Source of the DNA: Pseudomonadota bacterium
GTDB taxonomy: Bacteria; Myxococcota; Myxococcia; Myxococcales; Anaeromyxobacteraceae
Reading direction: 5' to 3'
NCBI GenBank assembly: GCA_023411405.1
Contig: JAEYOU010000173.1
Coordinates: 1-19,941, forward strand
Length of the DNA stretch: 19,941 nt
Part shown: one piece after another, positions 1-6,541 of the stretch
Layout: the number at the start of each line of letters is the position of its first letter
Position numbering within the stretch: the first letter of the stretch is position 1
Made by a program: the position numbers and the translations under genes
Notes under the pieces: model-generated
Databases searched by the model: none
What the model saw: only the letters and a program-made list of their open reading frames with translations
What the model was told of the DNA's origin: nothing

Positions 1-224
1 CCCGCCAGCTCACCGGCCGGGCGGACGCGTCCCCGGAGGATGGGATCGCGTGGGTCGAGCGCCTCTGCCGCGACCTCGGCGTCCGCGGCCTCGCCGCGCA
101 CGGCCTCGTGGAGGCGGGCGTCCCGGAGCTCGTCGCGCGGGCGCGCGCCGCGAGCAGCATGAAGGCCAACCCGATCGCGCTGACGGACGAGGAGCTCGGC
201 GACCTCGTGCGCGGGGCGATGTAG
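1..224 (+). CDS. Iron-containing alcohol dehydrogenase, C-terminal fragment (runs off left edge)
   Basis: Frame 3 is open from the left edge to a TAG at 222-224, giving the last 73 residues of a protein whose start is outside the window. The fragment has a helical segment (GIAWVERLCRDLGV) followed by SSMKANPIALTDEEL near the end. A closing motif of the form S-S-M-K-x-N-P-x-x-L-T is typical of the C-terminus of group III (iron-activated) alcohol dehydrogenases, which reduce or oxidise alcohols with NAD(P) and a bound divalent metal. The metal ligands lie in the missing part, so the exact substrate cannot be judged. The next gene begins 44 bp downstream on the same strand, so the two may be co-transcribed. 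Confidence 0.75.
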   Translation, partial: RQLTGRADASPEDGIAWVERLCRDLGVRGLAAHGLVEAGVPELVARARAASSMKANPIALTDEELGDLVRGAM

Positions 225-268
225 CGCAGGTGCAGACGCCGCCCGGTCCGGGGTAGAACCGGCGGGGC

Positions 269-1846
269 ATGCCAGACGGGAAGCGCAGCCAGGGTACCGA
301 CGCCGAGGCCCTCGCGGCGGCGCTCGAGATCCTCGAGCGCGCGGCGGCCGATCGGGGACTCCTCGCGGCGCTCGACGCGGACGCGAGGACGCGCCTGCAG
401 AAGGCGGCCGGTGCGCTGGCGCGGCCCGGACCCGAGCAGCGGCGCAAGCTCCGGAGGGCGCTCGCGCGCGGCGAGCGCGAGGCGCGCAAGGCGCGGGATG
501 GGGCGCTGCGGCGCGGGACCGGGATCCAGGCGCTCCGGCTCGCACCGAGCTATCCGACGCCGGCGGCGATGATCACCGGGGTGGTGTCGGGCGCGGGCAC
601 GGGCACGGGCACGGGCACGGGCACGAAGGGGCGGGAGTTCTCGGAGCCGCGCAAGTGCTACGTCTGCAAGGCCCCGTACACGCAGCTCCACCGCTTCTAC
701 GATCAGCTCTGCCCGGGGTGCGGCGAGGAGAACGAGGTCCGCCGGACGGCGACCGCGGATCTGCGCGGGCGCGTGGCGATCGTCACGGGGGCGCGGGTGA
801 AGATCGGCTACCAGGCGGCGATCCTGCTCCTGCGCGCCGGCTGCCGCGTCGTCGCGCTCACGCGGTTCCCGCGCGACGCGGCGGCGCGCTACGCGCGGGA
901 GCCGGACTTCCCCGCGTGGCGGGACCGCCTGGACGTCTTCGGCATCGACCTCCGGCACACGCCGAGCGTCGAGACCCTCTGCCATCACCTCGACGGCTGG
1001 CTGCCGCGGCTCGACTTCCAGGTCCACAACGCCTGCCAGACCGTGCGCCGTCCGCCCGGCTTCTACGCCCACCTGGTCGAGGCGGAGGAGGGGCCGCTCG
1101 ACGCGGTCCCCGTGGCGGCGCGCGGGCTCGTCGCCGCGTACGAGCGGTTCCGCGCGACGGTCCGCGGCGCCGCCGCCGGCGTGGAGCGCCCGGCGCTGCT
1201 GACGCAGGCGCGGAGCGCGGCGGATCTCCTGGGGGGGCCGCGCCTCCGGCCCTCCCAGCAGGATCAGCTCCTCGAGCTCTTTCCCCGCGGCGTCCTCGAC
1301 CAGGACCTCCAGCAGGTCGATCTCCGGACGCACAACTCTTGGCGCCTCGCGCTCCACGAGGTGCCGACGCTGGAGCTGCTCGAGGTGCTGCTGGTCAACG
1401 CGACGGCGCCGTTCGTGATGGCGTCCCGCCTCCAGGGGCTCATGCTCCGCCACCGCGAGGCGCCGCCCGGGACCGCGACGAGCGGCGACGCGGCGAAGCA
1501 CGTCGTCATGGTCTCGGCGATGGAGGGGCAGTTCTACCGGGACCACAAGACCGATCGTCACCCGCACACGAACATGGCCAAGGCGGCGCTCAACATGCTC
1601 GTCCGCACCAGCGCCGCGGGGCTGGCCCGGGACGGCATCCACCTCAACGCCGTGGACACGGGCTGGGTGACCGACGAGGACCCCGCCCACCTCGCCGCGC
1701 GCAAGGCCGAGGAGCACGCGTTCTCGCCGCCGCTCGACGTCGTCGACGGCGCCGCGCGCGTGGTCGCGCCGATCGTCGAGGGGTTCCGGACCGGCCGGCA
1801 CGCGTACGGCGTGTTCTTCAAGGACTACAGGCCGGCGCCCTGGTGA
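269..1846 (+). CDS. Short-chain dehydrogenase-like protein with N-terminal helical region and zinc ribbon (525 aa)
   Basis: About twice the length of a classical short-chain dehydrogenase (SDR). Residues 1-90 are charged and helical. A Gly-Thr run at about 108-118 is encoded by a hexamer repeat. Residues 130-151 form a zinc ribbon with C130-x2-C133 and C148-x2-C151. A Rossmann SDR domain follows from about residue 165. The cofactor loop is TGARVKIG (173-180), lacking the usual central glycine of TGxxxGIG. VHNACQT corresponds to the NAG motif, and Ser416 (MVSAMEG) matches the catalytic serine. In the YxxxK position the sequence is T434-N-M-A-K438, so the lysine is present but the tyrosine is threonine. 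A region at about 270-345 is additional to the core SDR fold. NAD(P) binding is likely; the reaction is unknown and standard SDR chemistry is doubtful. The ATG at 269 is the first good start and has only a weak GGCGGGG upstream. The 3' end overlaps the convergent repressor gene by 22 bp. Confidence 0.8.
   Translation: MPDGKRSQGTDAEALAAALEILERAAADRGLLAALDADARTRLQKAAGALARPGPEQRRKLRRALARGEREARKARDGALRRGTGIQALRLAPSYPTPAAMITGVVSGAGTGTGTGTGTKGREFSEPRKCYVCKAPYTQLHRFYDQLCPGCGEENEVRRTATADLRGRVAIVTGARVKIGYQAAILLLRAGCRVVALTRFPRDAAARYAREPDFPAWRDRLDVFGIDLRHTPSVETLCHHLDGWLPRLDFQVHNACQTVRRPPGFYAHLVEAEEGPLDAVPVAARGLVAAYERFRATVRGAAAGVERPALLTQARSAADLLGGPRLRPSQQDQLLELFPRGVLDQDLQQVDLRTHNSWRLALHEVPTLELLEVLLVNATAPFVMASRLQGLMLRHREAPPGTATSGDAAKHVVMVSAMEGQFYRDHKTDRHPHTNMAKAALNMLVRTSAAGLARDGIHLNAVDTGWVTDEDPAHLAARKAEEHAFSPPLDVVDGAARVVAPIVEGFRTGRHAYGVFFKDYRPAPW
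595..624 (+). repeat. Perfect hexamer tandem repeat (GGGCAC x5) inside the SDR-like gene
   Basis: Five exact head-to-tail copies of GGGCAC encode alternating Gly-Thr. The run sits between the N-terminal helical region and the zinc ribbon, so it probably encodes a flexible linker. Because the unit is six bases, copy-number slippage would change linker length by two residues without shifting the frame. Confidence 0.9.
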
Positions 1847-2892
1847 CGGCCGCCGTCGCTCGACGGGAGCGCAGCCGTCGACGCGCGGACGATGAGCTCC
1901 GGCGCGACCACGGCGCGCTCGACCGCCGACGTCTGGCCCTCGACGCGCGCGAGGAGCACGTGCAGGCAGCGCCGCCCCAGCTCGGCGAAGTCCTGGCGGA
2001 CCGTCGTGAGCGGCGGGGTGAAGAAGGCGGCCTCGGGGATGTCGTCGAACCCGACGACGCTGAGATCGCGCGGCACCTCGAGCCCGGCCTCGTGGAGCCA
2101 GCGCAGGAACCCCAGCGCCATCTGGTCGTTGGCCACGAACACCGCCGTCACGCCGGGTTGCTCGAGCAGGCTCCGCCCGAGCTCGTACCCGGAGCGCGCG
2201 GTCCAGTCGCCGCGGAGCAGCGCCGGGATCGGCGCGCCGGCCTGGCGGAGCGCGCGGCGCCAGCCCTCGACCCGCTCCTCGGCCTCCTTCCAGTCGGCGG
2301 GGCCGGCGAGGTGCCAGACCGTCTGGTGGCCCAGCTCGAGGAGGTGGCGCGTCGCGGCCGTGGCGCCGACCACCTGGTCCACGGTCGCCACGGGGATCGA
2401 GTCGTCCGGACCGGCCTCGACGGCGACCACCGGGAAGTCGGGCCGCAGGTGGCGCAGCGCCTCGACGCCCGCGCGAAGCGGCGCGATGACGACGACGCCG
2501 TCCACGCCCTGGTCGCGGAGCCGGGAGATCGCGGCGATCACGGAGGGGCGGTTGAGCGACCGGAGGCTGGAGATGCTCACCCCGTAGCCGGCGTCGTGCG
2601 CCGCCTGCTCGATGCCGAGGAGGGTGGAGGCGGGGCCGTACAGCGTCGTGTCGAAGCTGACCACGCCGAGCGTGCGCGAGCGGCCGGTGACGAGCGCCTG
2701 GGCGACGGTGTTGGGCCGGTAGTCGAGCTGCCGTATCGCCGAGAGCACGCGCTCTCGGGTGTCCGGGCGGACGTGGGGGCTGTCGTGGAGGACCCGCGAG
2801 ACGGTCTGGTGAGACACGCCGGCGAGCTCGGCCACGTCGGCCATGACCGCGGAGCGGCGCTTCTTCTCGGGACTGGCGCGTGACGCGCTCAT
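1825..2892 (-). CDS. LacI-family transcriptional repressor, probable regulator of the ara operon (355 aa)
   Basis: The N-terminal helix-turn-helix is at about residues 17-37 (MADVAELAGVSHQTVSRVL). The hinge helix has Y-R-P-N-T-V-A-Q-A-L, whose last Leu corresponds to the LacI residue that intercalates at the operator centre. A periplasmic-binding-protein-like effector domain follows (LGVVSFDTT, VDGVVVIAP, VFVANDQMALGF, SVVGFDDIPEA). Recognition-helix residues H28, Q29 and R33 align with LacI Tyr17, Gln18 and Arg22, so two of three are conserved. I chose the ATG at 2892 because AGGA lies 4 nt upstream. A TTG at 2928 would add 12 residues but lies inside a palindromic candidate operator and has no ribosome binding site before it. 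The gene is divergent from araBAD, so it most likely represses that operon and perhaps itself. The effector is inferred to be arabinose or a catabolic intermediate. It overlaps the SDR-like gene tail to tail. Confidence 0.88.
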   Translation of the reverse strand: MSASRASPEKKRRSAVMADVAELAGVSHQTVSRVLHDSPHVRPDTRERVLSAIRQLDYRPNTVAQALVTGRSRTLGVVSFDTTLYGPASTLLGIEQAAHDAGYGVSISSLRSLNRPSVIAAISRLRDQGVDGVVVIAPLRAGVEALRHLRPDFPVVAVEAGPDDSIPVATVDQVVGATAATRHLLELGHQTVWHLAGPADWKEAEERVEGWRRALRQAGAPIPALLRGDWTARSGYELGRSLLEQPGVTAVFVANDQMALGFLRWLHEAGLEVPRDLSVVGFDDIPEAAFFTPPLTTVRQDFAELGRRCLHVLLARVEGQTSAVERAVVAPELIVRASTAALPSSDGGRHQGAGL

Positions 2893-2922
2893 GGTGTCCT
2901 GCACGGGTGTGACGAGCCTCCT

Positions 2923-2939
2923 GGTCAAACCGTTTTACT
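2923..2939. promoter_or_regulatory. Candidate LacI-family operator (repressor-proximal)
   Basis: GGTCAAACCGTTTTACT is an odd-centred inverted repeat around C2931. The inner arms AAAC/GTTT are perfect, and 6 of 8 arm positions pair overall. It lies 31 bp upstream of the repressor ATG and about 72 bp from the promoter-overlapping site at 2997-3013. Autoregulation or looping between the two sites is possible. Half-site similarity to the other site is weak, so it could bind a different protein. Confidence 0.4.
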
Positions 2940-2983
2940 GCGTTCCGGTGGTCCGGTGCCCCTTCACGCGCTCGTATACCAGC

Positions 2984-3012
2984 TTGACACCCTCCATGTG
3001 AACGCTCACAAT
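2984..3012 (+). promoter_or_regulatory. Sigma-70-type promoter of the araBAD operon
   Basis: A perfect -35 box TTGACA (2984-2989) is followed, after a 17-bp spacer, by CACAAT (3007-3012, 4 of 6 matches to TATAAT). Transcription would start near 3019, giving a leader of about 257 nt before araB. The region is locally AT-richer than its surroundings. The spacer and -10 box are overlapped by the lac-operator-like palindrome, as expected for direct repression. Confidence 0.6.
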
Positions 3013-3013
3013 T
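2997..3013. promoter_or_regulatory. lac-operator-like palindrome overlapping the araBAD promoter
   Basis: TGTGAACGCTCACAATT contains the 14-bp inverted repeat TGTGAAC/GCTCACA, with 6 of 7 arm positions paired and a central CG, the usual form of LacI-family operators. It matches the symmetric ideal lac operator, as I remember it, at 16 of 17 positions. The right half read on the other strand is AATTGTGAGCG, the same as the left half of E. coli lacO1. It covers part of the promoter spacer and the -10 box. The divergent LacI-family protein next door is the natural ligand. Confidence 0.65.
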
Positions 3014-3034
3014 TCGAAATAATGGCATGCCCGC

Positions 3035-3068
3035 GCGCGAACGCACCGTCTCGCTTCGGCGTTCGTGC
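3035..3068 (+). other. Leader RNA hairpin I of the ara operon
   Basis: GCGCGAACGC (3035-3044) pairs with GCGTTCGTGC (3059-3068): 10 bp including one G-U, with a 14-nt loop. It lies near the 5' end of the predicted ara leader transcript, just upstream of the leader ORFs. Its role is unknown; it could protect the 5' end or pause RNA polymerase. Confidence 0.4.
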
Positions 3069-3091
3069 CGCGGGGTCATGAGAGGAAATCA

Positions 3092-3151
3092 ATGAGAACG
3101 AGGGCTTGTTTCGCTCACGCGGACAGGGCCGAGGAGTTCGCCGCGGCGTGA
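3092..3151 (+). CDS. Putative 19-residue leader peptide of the ara operon
   Basis: The ORF starts with ATG at 3092, has AGAGGA 5 nt upstream and ends with TGA at 3149-3151, 21 nt before the terminator hairpin. It encodes MRTRACFAHADRAEEFAAA, which is alanine-rich (7 of 19) but has no run of one codon pointing to an obvious sensed amino acid. A five-codon ORF (3078-3095) ends in an overlap with this start, which could couple their translation. The case rests on the good ribosome binding site and its position before a terminator. A chance ORF is possible. Confidence 0.35.
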   Translation: MRTRACFAHADRAEEFAAA

Positions 3152-3155
3152 GGCT

Positions 3156-3182
3156 CCGCCTCCCGGGCGAACGGGGGAGCGG
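3156..3182 (+). promoter_or_regulatory. Possible antiterminator hairpin competing with the ara leader terminator
   Basis: CCGC(C)TCCC at 3156-3164 can pair with GGGAGCGG at 3175-3182: 8 bp with one bulged C. This uses the 5' arm of the terminator at 3173-3184, so the two structures exclude each other. A ribosome stopped at the leader TGA (3149-3151) would cover much of 3156-3164 and favour the terminator. This is inference from base pairing only. Confidence 0.3.
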
Positions 3183-3215
3183 CGGCCAACACGGGGGTCG
3201 CCGCTCCTCCTTTTT
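3173..3215 (+). terminator. Intrinsic terminator in the araBAD leader
   Basis: GGGGGAGCGGCG (3173-3184) and CGCCGCTCCTCC (3199-3210) form a 12-bp stem with one G-U pair and a 14-nt loop, followed directly by five T (3211-3215). It lies between the predicted promoter and araB, and no convincing promoter is seen between it and araB. Operon transcription should therefore read through it, which suggests attenuation. Alternatively it ends a separate short RNA. Confidence 0.8.
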
Positions 3216-3275
3216 GTTACGAGTAGTCGTCGAGGAGCGCCGCCGCCGAGGCGAGCGCGGAGAGGGAGAACAGCC

Positions 3276-4955
3276 GTGACCGACGCGTGCGTGGTGGGGA
3301 TCGACTTCGGGACCGACTCGGTCCGGACGGTGGTGGTGGACGCGGCGCGCGGCGGCGTGCTTGGCGCCGCCGTCCGGCCGTTCGCGCGCTGGGCCGAGGG
3401 CCGCTACTGCGACCCGCAGCGGAACCAGTTCCGCCAGCACCCGAAGGACCACCTCGAGGCGATGGAGGGGGCGACGGTCGAGGCGCTGGCGGCCGCCGGT
3501 CCGGGCGCCGCCGGACGCGTCGTGGGCATCGCGATCGACACCACCGGCTCCACGCCCGCGTTCGCGGACGCGCGCGGCGTCCCGCTCGCGCTCACCCCTG
3601 GGTTCGAGGAGAACCCGAACGCGATGTTCGTCCTCTGGAAGGACCACACCGCGGTCGAGGAGGCCGAGGAGATCAACGCCCTCGCGCGGAGCTGGGGCGG
3701 CCCCGACTTCACGCGCTACGAGGGCGGCATCTACTCGACCGAGTGGTTCTGGGCGAAGGCGGTCCACGTGCTGCGCGAGGACGCCGCCGTGGCACAGGCC
3801 GCGGCGACCCTCGTCGAGCACTGCGACTGGCTCCCCGCCGAGCTCACCGGCACCCACGATCTCGCGCGCTGGAAGCGGAGCCGCTGCGCGGCGGGCCACA
3901 AGGCGATGTGGCACGCGGAGTGGGGCGGCTATCCGGACCCCGCCTTCCTCGCGCGCCTCCACCCCCGCCTGCCCGCGCTCCGGGGTTCGCTCGGGACCGA
4001 GACGTTCACGGCGGACCAGCGGTTCGGGACGCTGAGCGCGGCGTGGGCCAGGCGGCTCGGGCTCTCCGAGAAGGTGGTGGTCACCGTGGGCGCCTTCGAC
4101 GCGCACATGGGCGCGGTGGGCGGGGGCATCGGCCCGCACAAGATCGTGAAGATCATGGGCACGAGCACCTGCGACGTGGTCGTGGCGCGGCGCGGGCCGG
4201 AGCCGGAGAAGCTCGTGCGCGGGATCTGCGGACAGGTCGACGGTTCGGTGATCCCGGGCATGATCGGCTACGAGGCCGGGCAGTCGGCCTTCGGCGACGT
4301 GTACGCCTGGTTCAAGCGGCTCCTCGCGTGGCCGCTCGAGCAGGTCCTGCCCGGCGTCCCGGGGGGCGACGCCGCCGCGCGCCGGCAGCTCGCGACCGAG
4401 GTCGCGGACCGGATCATCCCGGAGCTGGAGCGGGCGGCGCGGGCGCTGCCCACGGACACGGCCACGGTGCTCGCGGTCGACTGGGTGAACGGGCGGCGGA
4501 CGCCGGACGCGAACCAGCGGCTCAAGGGCGCGATCGCCAACCTCTCGCTCGGCTCGGACGCCCCGCGGGTCTACCGCGCGCTGGTGGAGGCGACCGCGTT
4601 CGGCTCGCGCGCCATCGTCGAGCGCTTCCGGAAGGAGGGCATCCGGATCGACAGCGCCATCGGGATCGGCGGCGTGGCCCGGAAGAGCCCGTTCGCCATG
4701 CAGACGGTCGCGGATGTCATGAACATGGAGGTGGCGGTGGGTGCCGGTGACCAGGCGGTCGCCCTGGGGGCGGCGATCTTCGCCGCCACCGCGGCGGGTC
4801 TGTACCCGGACGTGGAGGCCGCGCAGCGCGCGATGGCCGCCGGGACCGAGGCCGTGTACCGGCCGGACGCGGCGCGCGCCCGCCATTATGACGCGGTGTA
4901 CGACGGGTACCGGAAGCTGGGAGCCTTCGTGGAGTTCGAGCTGACGAAGTCGTAA
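3276..4955 (+). CDS. araB: Ribulokinase AraB (559 aa)
   Basis: An FGGY-family sugar kinase that uses ATP to phosphorylate L-ribulose to L-ribulose-5-phosphate in the cytoplasm. The N-terminal phosphate-binding motif GIDFGTDSVR is at residues 8-17. The ribulokinase-type substrate region includes GFEENPNAMFVLWKDHTA. The catalytic base is Asp275 in VGAFDAHMGAVGGG. The second-domain ATP-binding region has KIMGTSTCDVV, and late motifs are IGGVARKSPFAMQ and GDQAVALGAAIFA. The length matches bacterial ribulokinases (about 560 aa). The GTG at 3276 was chosen because GAGAGGGAG lies about 8 nt upstream and the protein begins right at the nucleotide-binding strand. It is the first gene of the operon, preceded by an operator/attenuator-type leader. 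An 84-bp gap separates it from araA. Confidence 0.96.
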   Translation: MTDACVVGIDFGTDSVRTVVVDAARGGVLGAAVRPFARWAEGRYCDPQRNQFRQHPKDHLEAMEGATVEALAAAGPGAAGRVVGIAIDTTGSTPAFADARGVPLALTPGFEENPNAMFVLWKDHTAVEEAEEINALARSWGGPDFTRYEGGIYSTEWFWAKAVHVLREDAAVAQAAATLVEHCDWLPAELTGTHDLARWKRSRCAAGHKAMWHAEWGGYPDPAFLARLHPRLPALRGSLGTETFTADQRFGTLSAAWARRLGLSEKVVVTVGAFDAHMGAVGGGIGPHKIVKIMGTSTCDVVVARRGPEPEKLVRGICGQVDGSVIPGMIGYEAGQSAFGDVYAWFKRLLAWPLEQVLPGVPGGDAAARRQLATEVADRIIPELERAARALPTDTATVLAVDWVNGRRTPDANQRLKGAIANLSLGSDAPRVYRALVEATAFGSRAIVERFRKEGIRIDSAIGIGGVARKSPFAMQTVADVMNMEVAVGAGDQAVALGAAIFAATAAGLYPDVEAAQRAMAAGTEAVYRPDAARARHYDAVYDGYRKLGAFVEFELTKS

Positions 4956-4994
4956 GGTGATCCCCTCGACGGGCGGACGTTCGCTCGCAGGGCG

Positions 4995-5021
4995 CGCACG
5001 GGCCCGGCACCCCACCGTGCG
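4995..5021 (+). other. Intercistronic hairpin between araB and araA
   Basis: CGCACGG (4995-5001) and CCGTGCG (5015-5021) form a perfect 7-bp stem with a 13-nt loop, ending 7 nt before the araA ribosome binding site (GGAAGG, 5029-5034). There is no T-tract, so termination is unlikely. It may affect mRNA processing, stability or the relative level of araA. Confidence 0.35.
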
Positions 5022-5039
5022 AGAAAACGGAAGGCCGCC

Positions 5040-6539
5040 GTGGCAGAGACGCGGACGCAGGAGATCTGGTTCCTCACGGGCAGTCAGCACCTCTACGGCG
5101 ACGAGACGTTGAAGCAGGTCGCCCGGAACTCGCAGCAGATCGCCGAGGCGCTCGAGCGCACCGGGAAGCTCCCTGCGCGCGTGGTCTGGAAGCCCGTGCT
5201 GACCGGGCCGGAGGCGATCCAGGAGGTGGTCCTCGCCGCGAACGCGAGCGCCGCCTGCGTGGGCGTCATCACCTGGATGCACACCTTCTCGCCGGCCAAG
5301 ATGTGGATCGCCGGGCTCACCCGCCTCCAGCGGCCGCTCGCCCACCTGCACACGCAGTTCAACCGTGCGGCGCCCTGGGGCGAGATCGACATGGACTTCA
5401 TGAACCTGAACCAGTCCGCGCACGGGGACCGGGAGTTCGGGTTCATCGCCGCCCGCCTGCGGATCGCCCGCAAGATCGTGGTCGGCCACTGGCAGGATCC
5501 GGTGGTCGTGGACGAGCTCGCCGGGTGGGGTCGCGCGGCCGTGGCCCTGGCCGAGTCGCGGCGCCTCAAGATCGCCCGGTTCGGTGGGATGAACATGCGC
5601 GAGGTGGCGGTCACGGGCGGTGACCGGGTCGAGGCGCAGATCCAGCTCGGCTGGTCGGTGAACGGCTGGGGCGTGGGCGACCTCGTCGCCCGCATCGCCG
5701 AGGTCTCCGACGCGGAGGCCGACAAGCTCGTCCAGGAGTACGAGGACACCTACGCGGTCGCGCCGGCGCTCCGGAAGGGCGGCGACAGGCGCGACAACCT
5801 GCGCGACGCCGCGAAGCAGGAGCTCGCGATGCGGTCCTTCCTCGTGGAGGGGGGCTTCGGCGCGTTCACGACCACCTTCGAGGACCTGCACGGCCTCCTC
5901 CAGCTCCCGGGCCTCGCCTGCCAGCGCCTCATGGCGGCGGGCTACGGCTTCGGGGCGGAGGGCGACTGGAAGACGGCGGCGCTCGTCCGGCTCGCCAAGG
6001 TGATGAGCGCCGGCCGCTCGGGCGGCGTCTCGTTCATGGAGGACTACACGTATCACCTGGTCCAGGGCGAGGAGCGGGTCCTCGGGGCGCACATGCTCGA
6101 GGTCTGCCCGTCGATCGCCCAGGGCAAGCCGTCGCTCGAGGTCCACAAGCTCGGCATCGGCGGCAAGGCCGACCCGGCGCGGCTCGTCTTCGACGCCAGA
6201 CCTGGACCGGCGGTGAACGCGACCCTGGTGGACGTGGGCGGGCGGATGCGGCTCATCCTCGCCGAGCTCGACGTCGTGGCGGCGCCGTCCATGCCGCGGC
6301 TGCCCACCGCCCGCGCGCTCTGGATCCCGCGGCCGGACTTCCGGCGGGGCGTCCAGGCGTGGCTCGAGGCGGGCGGCGCGCACCACGCCGCGTTCGCGCA
6401 GGCGCTGACGGCCGACGAGCTCGCGGACTTCGGCGCGATGGCGGGGCTCGAGGTGATCCGGATCGGGGAGGGGCTCGACCTCCACGCGCTCCGGAACGAG
6501 CTGCGCTGGAACGACCTCGCGTTCAAGCTCGGAGCGTAG
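5040..6539 (+). CDS. araA: L-arabinose isomerase AraA (499 aa)
   Basis: Interconverts L-arabinose and L-ribulose using a divalent metal, usually Mn2+. The N-terminal EIWFLTGSQHLYGDETL is the family signature. The four active-site/metal ligands known from E. coli AraA (E306, E333, H350, H450) have counterparts: E307 in FGAEGDWKT, E334 in SFMEDYTYH, H351 in GAHMLEVCP and the His pair 448-449 in GGAHHAAF. Length is nearly that of the E. coli enzyme (500). The start is the GTG at 5040, with GGAAGG 5 nt upstream. The stop is 2 bp before the araD start, so translation of the two is probably coupled. It is complete, with no odd features. Confidence 0.97.
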   Translation: MAETRTQEIWFLTGSQHLYGDETLKQVARNSQQIAEALERTGKLPARVVWKPVLTGPEAIQEVVLAANASAACVGVITWMHTFSPAKMWIAGLTRLQRPLAHLHTQFNRAAPWGEIDMDFMNLNQSAHGDREFGFIAARLRIARKIVVGHWQDPVVVDELAGWGRAAVALAESRRLKIARFGGMNMREVAVTGGDRVEAQIQLGWSVNGWGVGDLVARIAEVSDAEADKLVQEYEDTYAVAPALRKGGDRRDNLRDAAKQELAMRSFLVEGGFGAFTTTFEDLHGLLQLPGLACQRLMAAGYGFGAEGDWKTAALVRLAKVMSAGRSGGVSFMEDYTYHLVQGEERVLGAHMLEVCPSIAQGKPSLEVHKLGIGGKADPARLVFDARPGPAVNATLVDVGGRMRLILAELDVVAAPSMPRLPTARALWIPRPDFRRGVQAWLEAGGAHHAAFAQALTADELADFGAMAGLEVIRIGEGLDLHALRNELRWNDLAFKLGA

Positions 6540-6541
6540 CC

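Noticed and set aside
2893..2928. TTG start at 2928 for the LacI-family gene
   Set aside because: The TTG lies inside a palindrome, has no ribosome binding site before it and adds residues outside the conserved helix-turn-helix. The ATG at 2892 has AGGA at good spacing.
2997..3010. CRP/FNR-type site (TGTGA...TCACA)
   Set aside because: The half-sites are separated by 4 bp rather than the 6 bp needed for CRP. The central CG and the divergent LacI-family gene fit a LacI-type operator better.
3006..6485. Very long open frame antisense to araB and araA
   Set aside because: It is antisense to two genes with intact catalytic motifs, and its translation is low-complexity Arg/Glu/His/Pro. It is a by-product of high GC and third-position bias.
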